Of a DNA stretch of 64,000 nucleotides, positions 13,018-25,513 are shown in pieces. Source of the stretch: Blasia pusilla (taxonomy: Eukaryota > Marchantiophyta > Marchantiopsida > Blasiales); assembly GCA_050084515.1 (NCBI GenBank), contig CM114272.1, positions 18,972,001 to 19,036,000 of the forward strand, given 5' to 3'. Positions within the stretch are counted from its first letter, which is position 1. Every line of letters starts with the position of its first letter. Made by a program: the position numbers and the translations under genes. Below the pieces are notes generated by a model that was not told the DNA's origin, did no database searches, and saw only the letters and a list, made by a program, of their open reading frames with translations.

Positions 13018-13163
13018 CATCCTTGGCAAGAGTTGAACCTGGCAAGCCTCCCACCCATTGGGAGCCAAAGATCTTAAATTTTGTATTCCCTAGAAAGGAT
13101 TTTATCCTCATCCTTGGCAGGAGTTGAACCTGATTACTCTCCCACCAGTTGGGAGCCAAGGAT
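13018..13163 (-). repeat. Two tRNA-like tandem units
   Basis: Units of about 55 bp at 13018-13073 and 13110-13163 read on the minus strand from AT(C/T)(C/T)TTGG to CCAAGGAT. These ends can pair as an acceptor-like stem. In between is a CTCCCAA...GGTGGGAG stem and an AGGTTCAACTC(C/T)T segment resembling a T-arm. There is no D-arm, so these are not functional tRNAs. They could be remnants of a tRNA-derived SINE or a repeated structured element. Confidence 0.4.
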
Positions 13164-13371
13164 CCTACCCCTCTAGAATACTTGGAGCCCCATTGCTCCA
13201 AGCATTCTAGAAGGATCCTTCTCCTACTTTCTAAAACACAAAGGCTAAGATGTATGAGTAGCTTCCTCTTCAACAGTTTGGGAGACATATCTATTTGGAT
13301 TTGCAAACAAGTACCTAAAATGAGCAGAATTCTTCCACAAGACCACAGACTCAGACAATATATCCTCATAA

Positions 13372-15449
13372 TCAGAGGACGGTCCTTCCAAGGCAATCCT
13401 CAAAATTGCATGTCAACCTGTTACGAGATTTAGTCTTGATCATATTCTGAATGGAAAATGCTCTCTCACATATGGCAGTACTAACACACTGGACCCTAGC
13501 TACATTTGCCAAAATCAACAAATTAGAAAATTTATATTGTAGAGAGGGACTCCAACTCACCATAGCCCACAAGTCTCTGAAGTTGCGATCCTTCCACTCA
13601 GTGGTGGCCATCAGTTTGAAAGACTGAAACTCTTGCTTTATAAGTGGAGAATTAATGATTGCAGGTTGCAAGTGACCTTGCAATGGCAACTAAGCTCCCA
13701 AAAAACCACACAAATCATCTAAATCTTTACATCCCCAACTACTCAATCCCACTTGCCGTGATGGCATATGCAAAGGATTAAGGATTTTCATTGCACCAAC
13801 GAGATTGTTGTCTCGAAATCGATCATGTAAAGCTGCACACACACTTTTAGCAAACCTTTTCTGAAAGAACAATGCAGCCTCTAAGTCACTTCCTGTCCGA
13901 TCCCGAGACATACATATGCTATGAAATTTGTTTCCCCTGATCTCAGACTGTCAACGACGAAGATAACCACCAGGTGGCCCAAAGTCAGGAAATATATGGT
14001 AACATGTTTCTTCAGAGAAGGTCGAACAATTCAAGTCATGAGTTTCCATCACAAAATTCATGGTTATCCTAGCTACCTCAGAATTGACAATGCTCCCAAT
14101 TGTGCTAATATCTACAAACTGGTACTGAAATATCTTACTCAAACTAGCAAGCATGGAAAGAATGTCACTTTAAAATACAATTGATAGATCATTTGGAATG
14201 ATCTCAACTTGTTAAACAAGTTGGCAGCATTCCCATCATCGTCTGAAGAAGATATATCTCGGAAGTACGTCATTACCGATTCTAAAGAATCACACAATGT
14301 GGTCACAGCTTGCCAATGGGATAACCACCGAATCTTGTGGTATCTCTTCATGACTCGCTGTGAGTCATTGAATTTTTCCTGCAAAGATAACAAGACTGTT
14401 TTCCTCTTGGAGGACCTTCTAAAGTAGCTAGCTACAGCATTGAGAATCCAGTCAACTTCAAAGGAGATTGACTTACAATCAGGAGCTTTGGCAACTGATA
14501 AAGCGGCCAGATTTGTTCTATGGGCTACACAATGAATTGAAAGAATGTAGGGATTTACCTTCTGCCTCAATTGAGAGGCTACCCCTATTTGGCTACCTAC
14601 CATTGTTGAGGCACCGTCAGAACCAAATGCAACCATTTTGGAGAATTCCAATCCTCCATCTTTCAATAGTTCCAGCAAAGTTTCAGTAATAGCATTAGAA
14701 CATTTTGATTCGCAACGAATTAATCCTAGAAAACAGGATTCTGCTTGGCCCTCTTCAATGAAAGTAGCGAAAATGACCAGATCCGCTGTTACGGATATAT
14801 CAGTCGACTCATCGATCATAATTCCAAAGAAAGGTTAGGCTTGAACTTTAGCAAGACTTCTACTAAGTAGGACTTGACTAGTGAAATAAGACATTTCACT
14901 ACAACTCTTCTCATCTTGGTAGAGGTCTTTGGTAATATGAGGATTAATAGAAACTAACAACTTACAAAGACTGGAGAATTTCATAAATGGGATAGCCTCC
15001 TTCGCACGGAAGTAAGCACATTTAAACAATGTCATCAGAGCAACTTCGCAGGTTCGATTGGTTGTGGCAATGGCCTTGGCCATGGACTTCTTACCCCCAT
15101 TTGCAGCCCATGCAAGCTTGATATGCTCATTAGACTTGGCATGATCAATAAAGGCTGAAACCTTACAATTAATTGCACCGTCCCTGACAAAGACACTCTT
15201 CCCCTTCCCCTTCCTACAAACCTTACAAAAGATTCTACCAAGGTCAGAATCAAATTCAATCCAATCATACAATGAGTACCATACATCCTTCCATGCAACA
15301 CGAACTTTATCAGGTAAAGCCCCATTGCTTCCTGATGGAGTTTGCTCTTCTTTTTCATCAGAAGAGCCAGATAATGGGATAATGTCTGGCCCCTTGTTTC
15401 CCTGTTCCTTACCTAGGAAAGCTGTCATAGTTTTCTGTCTCTTTGCCAT
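13372..15449 (-). pseudogene. hAT-superfamily transposase (TTF-type zinc finger), broken
   Basis: Read on the minus strand from MAKRQKTMTAF at 15449. A Cys-rich TTF-type finger follows (IFCKVCRKGK ... CKVSAFIDHAKSNEH), then the transposase core (MIDESTDISVTADLVIF, GSDGASTMVGSQIG, IHCVAHRTNLAAL, RWLSHWQAV). The C-terminal hAT dimerisation block lies near 13440-13520 (TAICERAFSIQNMIKTKSRN). Family resemblance is to the ZNF862/KIAA1586-like hAT group. Defects are an in-frame TAA at about 14835 joining ORFs in the same frame, a +1 frameshift near 14150-14180, a stop near 13951, and a TAG at 13690 again in frame. The reading frame is otherwise well preserved, which suggests recent inactivation. 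Terminal inverted repeats were not identified with confidence. Confidence 0.82.
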
Positions 15450-15530
15450 CCCTGATCTGATACTCCCAGAATCCGAGGTAGACCAATGTCTCCAAGAAAA
15501 TTATAATCCCAAATTCCCATGCACTCGACG

Positions 15531-15660
15531 AGAAACTGAGAATTCCAAGAGCTATCAAACAGCAAGTGCTATGAGACTTCAGAGTCCCAATGTCAAAAAG
15601 AAACTGAGAATTCCAAGAGCTATCAAACAGCAAGTGCTACGAGACTCCAGAGTCCCAACG
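15531..15660. repeat. Tandem duplication of about 70 bp upstream of the hAT gene
   Basis: Two near-identical units, each containing ACTGAGAATTCCAAGAGC, CAAACAGCAAGTGCT and CAGAGTCCCAA, lie end to end. They sit between the hAT start codon and a longer minisatellite and may be subterminal repeats of that element. Confidence 0.7.
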
Positions 15661-15924
15661 TCAGAGCAACCAGGGTCCGAGCGAGCAAGCAAGAGAGCAG
15701 GGCATAGCCAGCGACCGAGTCTCCAAGAGCTCACTTCAGTCGCAAGGTACAGGTAACGAAGGAAACAACATTGACGAATTTTGGGCCGAAATTTCCAAAT
15801 GTACAACTTGTACAGGACATCCTATGAGGTTGTCCAGCAAACCTCGGCGACAAGTTAAGCGCGGGCTCCGAGTCACTCCAGATTTAAGTAATAAGAATAC
15901 TCTCATCTCAATCAGAAGCGTCTA

Positions 15925-16440
15925 AGAGAGCAGGGGACAGCCAGCGACTGAGTCTCCGACTGCGAGCGACAAACGGCAAGCGAGGATAGAAATCAGACAG
16001 CCATCCGCCAGCTCCGAGTCTCCGAGAGCGAGCGAGGAAGAGAAATTAGACAGCCAGCCAGCCCCCAACGTCCGAGTCTCCGAGTCCGAGAGCGAGCGAA
16101 GAGAAAATTGAGAAATCACACAGTCAGCCCCCAGCGTCCGAGTCTGCGTTTCCGAGAGCGAAGAAAGAGAAAATTGAGAAATCACACAGCCAGCCCCAAC
16201 ATCCGAGTCTGAGAGCGAGCAAAGATCAGACGGCCAGCCCCCAACGTCCGAGTCTCCGAGTCCGACTGTCCGAGAGCGAAGAAAGAGAAAATTGAGAAAC
16301 CACACAGCCAATCCCCAACGTCCAAGTCCGAGAGCGAGCGAAGATCAAACAGCCAGTTGCCAACCCCCAACGTCCGAGTCTGCGAGTCCGATTGTTCGAG
16401 AGCGAAAGACGAACGGCGAGCGAGCAAGAGAGAAGAATCG
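15925..16440. repeat. Minisatellite, about 65-bp unit
   Basis: Seven to eight diverged units share CGTCCGAGTC, CCGAGAGCGAGCGA and AAAATTGAGAAATCACACAG. The array produces long but meaningless minus-strand frames rich in SLSDS. Its position 0.5-1 kb upstream of the hAT transposase start suggests subterminal or promoter repeats of that transposon. Confidence 0.75.
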
Positions 16441-16960
16441 AGGAAGAATGCCAGGAAGAAATTCGGAGAATGAGGGCTCGGAGGGGCCAGCGTGGGGTCT
16501 CCACCCCCTCGGCCGGGCCCCAAGAGGCTCGACCCTCCGTTCTGAGCGTCCGATCCGGATCGGACGGCTCATGCTGATGACCTAAAATGGCGGGGGTTAA
16601 ACCTGAATCAGAGGGTCTCGATGTAGCCTCTCCTCCTCGACATCATCCGATCGTCCCTTCTACTAGCCAATCAGAGGCTACAAAAATTTCCGGCTGCCGA
16701 AATATGACATGGCCTAAAACCGACCACCTGAAACCTCTTTCCGGCTTGGAACCGGCAGTCCCTCCCGCCAGGCGTCAGAATCCGGTACATTTCTGCCGGT
16801 AAACCGTGAAATTCCGGCGAATCCCCCGAAATCCGGTCAACTGCCGGAACCGTCGTAAACCCTGCCGGAAAGGTCAAAATCACATCGGAAAATCGTAAAA
16901 TCTGCCGGCCAGCACAACACGTATCCGCGGATCTCTCCGATCATTGGTTAGGGGGGCTCC

Positions 16961-17021
16961 ATTACGGCGAAGGCCGTCTAAAGAAATGGGGATTACGGCT
17001 AAGGCCGTCTAAAGAAATGGG
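16961..17021. repeat. Two-copy direct repeat, about 31 bp
   Basis: ATTACGGC(G/T)AAGGCCGTCTAA plus AAGAAATGGG occurs twice in tandem. It has no known role. Confidence 0.7.
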
Positions 17022-18005
17022 AACTGAAATTGGTGTGCATTTTATAGATTTTACCTTTCAGATGATATCAATTTATTATTTTCAATAATTATTTTTTTAA
17101 ACAAAATCCACTCATGGGAAGTGAACGTCCATTTCTTCCCTGCCCGGACGCCTTCCGCAAGGGAGAATTGAGTAACCCTAATACCACTATATTAACGATG
17201 TTTCGTACTAGTTTAGAATTTGCTCGACATGTATTAATTTTTGTGAGTTTGAAAATAAAAAATACAATGCATTAATTAAAAATAATGTATAATTTGTAAT
17301 TCTCCATTTAAAGTGTGTGATTGAAATCGAGCAATTTTATTGGCTAAAAAATGCATGTGTCAAGACGAGAGATGTTTGCAAAATGAATGGCCATTCTCCA
17401 ATAATAATATAGCTTTTCTCTCATAATAATATAAATTTTATGGGATCCTATTTATAAACACTCAGATTTGTGACCACAAGATGCATTTGGCATTCAAAAA
17501 CACTCGAGTTTCCCCTTGAGGAAGGCCCAAACCATATGGGCACCCATTCTAAAGATTGTCGTTGTGACAACCACTCTTATCGTTGAACATCCTAAACTTT
17601 TGGAATGAAGATTGGTTATAGAAGTTGAATGTCCGAAAGTGACCAAAAGTCCATTTGACGTTTTGGAAATTAGTCAAAAGGGTTGGGAGGGAAAATATAG
17701 CATAGAAGAGATAGTTTTGTAGAGTATAAGTAGAGAGAAACCGCTCATAGCCATCCACACATCCTTAGGATTTTTAGGATAATTCTGAACAAAAAATAAA
17801 AGATTTTTGGAAGACTTTATTAAACTTGGGTTAGCAATATATATGGCAAGCAGCTGCTCAATGATTAAGAAAACTTGAAATGCACTCAACTCACGCAACA
17901 TTTCACAATATGATTAAATGTAAGTATTCTCGCCTTTCCTACATGGTAAATGTATCCATCAACCTCACTCTCTATATTTTTCGTACCTCTACTCCTTTAA
18001 GGAAT

Positions 18006-18009
<4 letters not shown>
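17022..18009. other. AT-rich intergenic DNA
   Basis: No gene is supported. Open frames at 17549-17758 and 17674-17901 (minus) lack motifs. Confidence 0.45.

Positions 18010-18101
<92 letters not shown>
18010..18101. repeat. (CT)n microsatellite
   Basis: About 46 uninterrupted CT dinucleotides. Low-complexity open frames on both strands across it are artefacts. Confidence 0.98.
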
Positions 18102-18103
<2 letters not shown>

Positions 18104-18639
18104 AATGGATTTACTTTGTGTGGTTGTCGTATGGATCTCATTGCTCATTGCAACTCTATTTTTTATAGCTTTGGAAAGCCATACAATTTTGGGCCATTCC
18201 ATCACCACAACCTATTTTTCAAAGCACCTGTTCATCTACTTCTGGATGTAGTTGACCAAGGATAATATGTATCTCTCTTTTCTCTTTTTCTTTACTATAA
18301 AAAGTCACAATGGTGTTCTCTTGCTCAAACCCAACAAGTTCTTCTCTTGTATCCATAGGGGATCCTGAGGGAGAAAGGATCATAATAAAAAGGAGGCATG
18401 AACATACACAATTGTGTAAGAGGTATAAGACATCTTGATATAGGCTTAGTCGTAGAGTGGGGCAGTGCCACTAGAGAAAGACTTGTGTAAGAGAGTTTGA
18501 AAAGAGGATGATTCTACAACCAAAAAATTCTTCATAACGTTAAGTGGTGGTCTAAAATGGATAGAAAATACATCCATGGAAGGTCACAACTCAAAATTTT
18601 CCTCTTCTGTTATAAATATGTTCTCAATACTTAAGAGTC

Positions 18640-19230
18640 AATATCGTTCGTATCACTAGAAGAAAATGATGGTTTCCTTACTAGGACATATGACTCAAAT
18701 GAGTCATTTATCCTGATCCACAATTGATTATGACTAGTGACTAGCAAAGTCATAGAAGCCAAGTCCAAACGACTAGATTGATTTGCTGATGTGGAATATA
18801 AAATGACTCAATGATTAAGTCATATGGAAATAACAACCACATCACAAGGATTACGTGTAAAATTGATTGCCACATCATATGGATGATATGTCAATAATTC
18901 CCTGTCACCATGTGACATGGAATAAAACATGACACATCAACTTATGATATGGGCTAAAAGACAAAAAATATTATAGCCATTATGACATGTATCATGCAAT
19001 GACTAAAATGTAATCATATAAAATGATTGCTCTAGTCATTCTAATATGACTCCGAGTGAAAGAGTGTATATGGGTAGTCACCTTGCTAGTCATTTTTCTC
19101 TCATTGACTCACTGTCATAAAATATGACTCAGAAAGTAGTGAATAAATGACTCGGGCTATAATGGCTAAATGACCATTACGGCTTGCTAAATGACTAGCG
19201 TTGACTTTGTATGATGATTTGTTGGATATT
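18640..19230. repeat. AGTCAT/ATGACT-rich subterminal-repeat-like region
   Basis: Many copies of ATGACT and its complement AGTCAT occur in both orientations, some forming short palindromes such as ATGACTCAAATGAGTCAT near 18689. The sequence CACTAGAAGAAAATGATGG near 18653 resembles the CACTA...AAGAAAA terminal repeat of En/Spm elements. Clustered short motifs in both orientations next to such an end are typical of CACTA subterminal regions. The opposite end was not found. Confidence 0.45.
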
Positions 19231-21690
19231 TATTTGAAATATTTTTCTTGTGTGGCAATTTAAGAATGACTAGGGAAGTGGAAACTTCCTTGGTAACTTG
19301 TTGCCTTAGTTATATAGTAATTATTAAGATCTTATTAGATCTAATATGAGTGATATAGAAAGTCATTTTATCACATCTATATATACATAATAGACAAGCT
19401 ATCAATACGCATGAGATATATGCTTGTTATAACCATTATTCATGGGTCAAAAATATGTGGCATAAAGGTTAGTTTATGAAGAATGTTGTGTAAACCATAT
19501 ATGCAACACGAAATCAACCTATGTGGATTTTTGTAACAATCAATTTAGCAATTGCGATATAATTTTTCTGACTGTAAAACAAAGTTCGTTAGGCTTGCTA
19601 AGAGCACAAGAAATAAGAATTATTTCAAAAAAAATCCATCTAATCTATCAAACATTATGCCAATAAGTCTTTGTAAATTTGACGTAAAGTGAACAACTGC
19701 AAACAAGAAACAACTTTGCTAGTGAGTCATAGCAATCTATGCTTTGAGAGAAGGTGAAAGATCCAACACTAGAGCTATGCTACACTGTACCTTTGTGAAT
19801 GACCATCATTTCATGGAGGACTATGTGAGAATTTCACAAGTCCTACACTATCAAGTAGTTGTCCAAAAAACCGTTATCAGTTATGTGCGATATCGTGGAA
19901 GCAGAAAGAACGAACCTACAAGTTTAGGCTTTACCGTGGTTTGTTTCTTGTAATCTTTAGACCGTGTTTCACTTCCTTGCTCATTCACTACTGGATCATC
20001 AAAAACCAAATTTTACTTCCATCGTTTCTTTGGAGATGACTTCTTATCGTTGTCCACACTTAAAGAGTCTACACATTACATAACATGATTTAACACACAA
20101 AGTTAAACCACTTTAAATTCCAAAGAGCCTAAAGTAATGTAAGTGGACATGTAATGAACAATCAAGGCCATGGTTTTGTGAAAAAATAGGATACTTACGT
20201 GCATTCCTCAAGGTGGCTCCATCTCCACTATTTGTGGAAGTTTTCCCCCTTAAGGAAGTCACAGGTTCTATATTCACAATGACACCAACAAATGTAGTCC
20301 TAAATCTCCAAAGGATCTTCATGAATACAAAGAGTACAAGATAGTAATAACAACCATTAAAACACAACATCAAATACTCCTTTATAGCAAGCTATGAGCA
20401 ATGATACCTTCTTCACTCTTTGACGGAGTTGTCTCTTTCCTTAACATTATGGATTTTGATTTGGATCAGTGGTGCCATCCCCATTCGAGGTCCTAAATCC
20501 ATCTGAAAGGGTACTGATATGAAGTCAAAAGGACCCAAAATTAAAGGAATTGCAGAAAACAACCAATAACTCCATCACATATAAAACCACTAGTAGAAGA
20601 AGTAACACTAGATTTACACATGCGTAGGGATCTGGACAACATATCTATTGGAGGGGCAACATGGGAAGAAGAAATTGATTGTGTGGCATTAGATGGAACA
20701 ACTGCCGGAGATGGCAATGGTGGATCCCGCCCTGCTATCTTCGATACCATCTCCATAAGCAGAATTAGAGTCTTATTCTACTAGTCCATCTAGGACTTCA
20801 CAACATCCAAGTCTGCACTCCATTTTTCCCCACTTCCTCCAATTGAGTGGTCACTCTACTTTCCACACTCTCCACACAATAACACCTAAATTTCAGTACT
20901 AATAGCACGAAAGCATAAACCAAAAACAACTTGGAAACTAAATATGTGAATGCTCTCAACTATGTGAAGAACAAATTTCAGAAAGACTTACTCGCAAACT
21001 CAAATGGGTGAAAGCATGACGTTTAGACTTGGGTTCAAGCTCCACTCCTTGCGTCCCAATGGCCGTGGAACTTTTGGGCCCAACTTGCTCAACAAAAACC
21101 ACCCATAGAGTATTAGTTTTCACACACAAACTTACTTCCAAACTCTATTAAAATATTGGGAAGAAAGTGGCCTCTATAACTAGTTTGGATACATCAATAG
21201 GGTGCAAAGAAACTTACATCAAATCCATCTAGAGATGGATTGAAATGTAATCAATCATTACCTTCCCCTCTTCCAACCATGCCTCCTCATCATTAAGAGT
21301 CTCTCTGAAAGTATCCACCTTAATCGTGGAATTCTGGTCAAGTAATCATGATTTCTCCTCCAATCTTGCACTCCTTCTCGAGGAATGACTACGTGCCTTT
21401 GAACACACTGACTTTTGTCTCTTCACAACAGTTGGTACCTTAAATCTTGAACATTCAAGTAATACTCTATCAATTTTTAGGCACATGAATTGAATTGTAT
21501 ACGCTTAACCTTAAATTAAGCATAAAAGATGGACAAACGACATTCAAACATGAAATAAAGTGAGAAAATGGGCTTATAATCCTTACTAATTTGTCAAGCT
21601 GCCAAAAAAAAGAGATTCTCTTGCCTTTATCCTCCTCATAATAGAAGCACGTTGCTCTTTATAAAGGTTTGGAGCACTCCCTCCACTCTC
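19231..21690 (-). other. Unassigned region, possibly a decayed CACTA accessory gene
   Basis: The minus strand has several short open frames (21141-20956, 20756-20541, 20373-20113) without a firm family match. The context (CACTA-like end and repeats to the left, truncation by the Ty3 copy on the right) would fit a TnpA-like accessory gene, but no diagnostic motif is visible. Treat it as unknown. Confidence 0.25.
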
Positions 21691-21712
21691 GTCTTACTCA
21701 ATTGATTTGCGA

Positions 21713-22198
21713 CTATCTAGCAAAGCGTCTGCACTAGTAGTGGAGGATAGCTCCAAGAGGTCGAGGATGACCTGTTGAGGCCCCGAGAAACCTGAGAGAG
21801 CAAGTTTCCCCTTCGTTTCGGCTCATTTGGAGCCATATATATAAACTTACTATTTCGAGTAATTTTCCAAACTAGGGATAGTTGACTTTCTACTTTGGGA
21901 AGTGGTCCTTGACCGGCTATGGCAAGTCAAGAGCCAAGGAGGTGACCTGCCAGCATAGATTACCGTTGAGAGGGCTTGGGAGAGTGAAAGGGATATAGCT
22001 CCAAGAGAGAGAGCTTGAGAGCTCATTCTCTCTTTGTTGAACCTCTTGGCATAAGGCAGCGGAACTATGGTCCCTTGCCTTGTGAGTGTAACCCAAGACT
22101 CTCATTAGGAGAGTGGGTTTGGTTTGACATGAGAGAGAGTGCACACCTTTGAGAGGTATGGTGTGAGATGGTGTAGAGATAGATTTGATCTTACTTTA
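21713..22198 (+). promoter_or_regulatory. 5' terminal module A of copy 1 (promoter-bearing terminal repeat)
   Basis: It matches modules starting with TGTCACG at 31333, 38145, 41984 and 57402. It carries a TATATATAAAC element about 120 bp in (CTATATAGAAA in the copy at 31333), so it probably holds the promoter. It ends with GATCTTACTTTA, directly followed by the leader (CAAAGAGAGAATGAG), with no module C between. Confidence 0.7.
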
Positions 22199-23978
22199 CA
22201 AAGAGAGAATGAGAGAGTGAGAGAGTTTCATGGGGGAGCTCGCTAGTCACTCGCTGTTTTTGCAGGTTGGGGACTGTGTTCCCCGTTCAGCGGCTCATGG
22301 GAGTGCTCACCGGAGCAAAGGCTGCTTTGATTGTTCTTTGCATTTGCCAATTTTTCGTGTGTAAGAGTGGTGCGCGGAAGCGTTGCCCAATTTCTGATAG
22401 GGATTGATTATGGGGGCGGATTGCCCCATGCCGGCAATCTTAGAAGCACCATGTAGCTTGCAGATTTGTATTTTTACAGGTTTTACATTTTTTTGGGGAG
22501 AAATCAGCAGGGAAGCACTGCCAAATTTTGTGTAGGAGAAAGAGACATTGGGCTTTACAACAATCCCTGTCAATTTTTATTGGAATGCTTGATTCTAAAT
22601 ATTTTTTGACATTGTTGTAGATCGTGAAGCTATGCACGTTGTGCAACAAAAAATGCATAATTTCGAGTTGCGAGCAAAAATTTACGGTCAATCTTGCAAA
22701 ACTCCCATTTTTAGGCGATTTGTAGGATTAACTTGTTCAAACCCTAAACCAACCGCCACGCCGGAGCGGCCGTCGCCGTCATAGTCAGTGTCACCATCAA
22801 CAGTCAACCATCACCGTCAATGGTCAACCATCACCGTTAATGGTCAACCGTCACCATCACTGCTCAGCCGTCACCATCAACGCTCAACCGTCACCGTAAA
22901 TGGACCACCGTCCGTTTTCCACCCTTTGGTTGCCATTGCCGCCATTCCGGAGTGGAGGGTCTTCCACGACGTTCGTTGATTCTCTGACTTGCATCACGAT
23001 AATGTACTTTGTTTTGGACGCCACCGTCATTGCAGTTTTGTCATCAACCATTGATGGCAGATGACCTCCAGTTTTGGCGTTTGAGTTTTGATTTCATGCT
23101 CCTATGCTGTGATTGGTAGGCGCTCGACGACGATCGAGTACCGTGCCGTGACGCCCATAGCCGCAACGCGCCGCCGATTGCTGCGCCGTGCCGCTCATGG
23201 CTGCACCGCACCGTCTCGATCGTAGAACCGCTCCTTCACTAAGGAGCAGAGCGTGTGAATTTTTTATTGATGAGGGTATGCCGCATCGCATTCTCGAGTG
23301 TCGTGCTATTTGTAGCCGTTCCGTGCTGCTAGTGCCGCACCGGACAGCTCGACCTGCACCGCACATCGAGGAGGTTGAGCAACGTCAATACGAGAGGAGT
23401 ACGACTTGCTGATTGGAGGATTTATCTTCACGACCGAGTTGGGGTCGAGATTTGCAATTGCTGAGGAGAGATATCTATATGTGTTCAGGTTATCCATTCT
23501 GGTCCTTTACCCTGCAAGTGTGAGGGATTTTGGGATTTTGGTGGTTTATTTGGGGATATTGGCTGTGTGGATGCTGAGAGCATCATTTATGTATGTGGTT
23601 TAGGGGAAATAGACCTATGTCGGATGTCCGAAGTTGAGGGTAGGTTGTCAATGAGATGATAGTCGGGTCGATTTCCCGCACCACGCCGCGTGTTGCCGCA
23701 CGTTACACGTCTCGGGGAGGAAGAGTGTAGATCGAATGCCGCATGTTTGGGATGAGTGATTGAGGGATTAATCGCGAGGTTGAGAGTGATCCGGTGAGTG
23801 GGGCACGAGGGTCATCACGGCGTCCGTTGGGGACTTTGAGAGGCGAGGTGGTGAACCCGAGAGTAGCTCTAGAGGTTTTACGCGGAGTGGCGCAAGGTTT
23901 TGAGGATCTCCACGTGAGGAACCATCTCGACTTCCTTCTGTGTCATCGTGAGACGAGAGGGAGGGTGTAGAGGAGTTT
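22199..23978 (+). other. Long 5' leader of copy 1
   Basis: About 1.8 kb between module A and gag with no long open frame. It is shared with the copies at 38663-39510 and 57906-59121. It contains a minisatellite (22770-22905) and later a CG-rich stretch (GCCGCACCG repeats near 23150-23360). It could contain packaging or splice signals, but none is identifiable by eye. No tRNA primer site could be confirmed at its start. Confidence 0.55.
22770..22905. repeat. Leader minisatellite, about 18-20-bp unit
   Basis: Six to seven imperfect repeats of GTCAACC(A/G)TCACC(A/G)TCAA. Related arrays lie in the same leader position at 39165-39225 and 58320-58425, so it is an element feature rather than a local host repeat. 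Confidence 0.75.
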
Positions 23979-25436
23979 GTGAGCACATCGCCACACATTG
24001 TGAGTGGTCCTACTAGTTGGGCGTACGAGATGGACGACCGGGGTAGAGGACCGCGTAGGTTTTCAGGTGCAATAGGTATGTTTGAGTTGCACGATTTTAT
24101 AGCAGATTTTAGGAGTTGGTGCGACTCCCAGCGGGCTAGGAACTCTAGAGAGTTCAACCCGTTTACAGCATGGAATGGTATGTTCCAGCATTTAGAGGGG
24201 GCGCCCATGGACGATTACCATGAGTTCTCTAAGAGATATGCACGTGAGATTGAGGCGTGGAGGCTCTACTATGACCCACATTATTTGTCATGGATGGAGC
24301 CATTCCCAGATGAGGAGGAGGAGTCAGGAGAGGGTACTTCCTCTTCCTCTAGTGACGTTTTAGGAGGGGTCACTCACACTGGAGCAGTTGCACCGTGTAG
24401 TCGGGTTCTTCCCACGTTCAACCCTGTGGTTGAGTTCTTTGCTGAGTTGAGGGCGAGCTACCAGGGGGTACGGACGGAGAAGTTGCGGAGCATCCACGAC
24501 TTCCAGAGGCGCCCAGGTGAGAGTTTGCATGAGGCTTACACTCGCTTGCGCCGATTGATCAACGTCACTCAGGGGGTGATAGAGGCTCAGGCTATCCAGT
24601 CATGGTATGCGATGTTCGACCGGACCCTGCGGACACGTGTGCGGGAGGGGATGCTTCTTATGAACACCTCCCCTATATTGAGAGATGTTTGTAGGATCGC
24701 CGAGAACATTGAGCGCAACATGGCGGAGGAGAGCGTAGCCACCATGGGTTCTGGGCAAGATCAGTCTCGATTGGTTGCACCACCTGTGCAGCAACGTGGA
24801 CTCCGAGATAGGTCGACTGTGGCACCACGAGCTCAAGGAGGATATCGGGAGGCCATGCCACAGAGACCTGCGCATTCATATGTGGCTCAGCAATAGCCGC
24901 CTACTATTACTTGTTGGTCATGTGGTGGAGCCCATCATCAGCGCGATTGCACTCGTCAAGGTCATGGACGTGTGCCTTAGCATGGAGGAGGAGATGGTGC
25001 TGCAGCAGGAGGTTATCAGTGTGACTATTGTCAAAAGTATTATCATACACGCGCCATGTATTTCAGTTTATATCCTCAGTAACATCCGGACCGAGGGCCA
25101 CAGAGGGCACCAGAGCAAGTAGCCGGTCCGAGTGGGCCTAGAGATCGTGCACCAGGTGGTCCCGTTGGGGGACGAGGAGCTGGAGTTTCCCCAAATGATG
25201 GTGGAGCTGCCCATGGAGGAGGTAGAGTCTTGCCACCTAGACGCACCGAGGGAGACGTTGGACGTGAGGTTGGGATGGCTGCTCCGATACAGCAGCTACA
25301 TGAGCAGATTGCCGCTATGGCATTGAGGTTACCCGATGCCAGATCCGTGGCATTGACATCGTATGGAGCAGCAAGAGATATGGAGATCCTGGTTGGATGT
25401 GCGGGGTTGCCCAAATGGAGGCCGCCAAAGTTGTGA
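23979..25436 (+). pseudogene. gag (capsid and zinc knuckles) of copy 1
   Basis: The capsid part reads from MSTSPHIVSGPTSWAYEMDD to about residue 305. It contains a retrotransposon-gag block (FNPVVEFFAELRASYQGV, HDFQRRPGESLHEAYTRL, INVTQGV). The first codon is GTG here but ATG in copy 2 (59122), so the native start is lost or shifted to the Met in YEMDDRG. After an in-frame TAG at 24894 the same frame continues into two zinc knuckles: CWSCGGAHHQRDC, and CDYCQKYYHTRAMY, whose last Cys has become Tyr. Two further stops (near 24972 and 25079) precede a Gly/Pro-rich linker. The product would form the virus-like particle and bind element RNA. Confidence 0.8.
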
Positions 25437-25513
25437 CGCGTGGAGCAGCCGTAGAGTTGGATCCACAGCAAAGGGAAGCCAGAAAATAAACTAGGCTTCC
25501 TCAGTCTTTCAAG

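Noticed and set aside
13018-13163. Functional tRNA genes
   Set aside because: No D-arm or A-box and too short; only acceptor-like and T-arm-like parts are present.
15922-16523. Minus-strand frames rich in SLSDSETRTLGA
   Set aside because: They are translations of a minisatellite, repeating with the DNA unit.
17972-18208. Frames of repeated Arg-Glu or Ser-Leu
   Set aside because: Translation of (CT)n. The same applies at 37238-37577 and 57168-57421.
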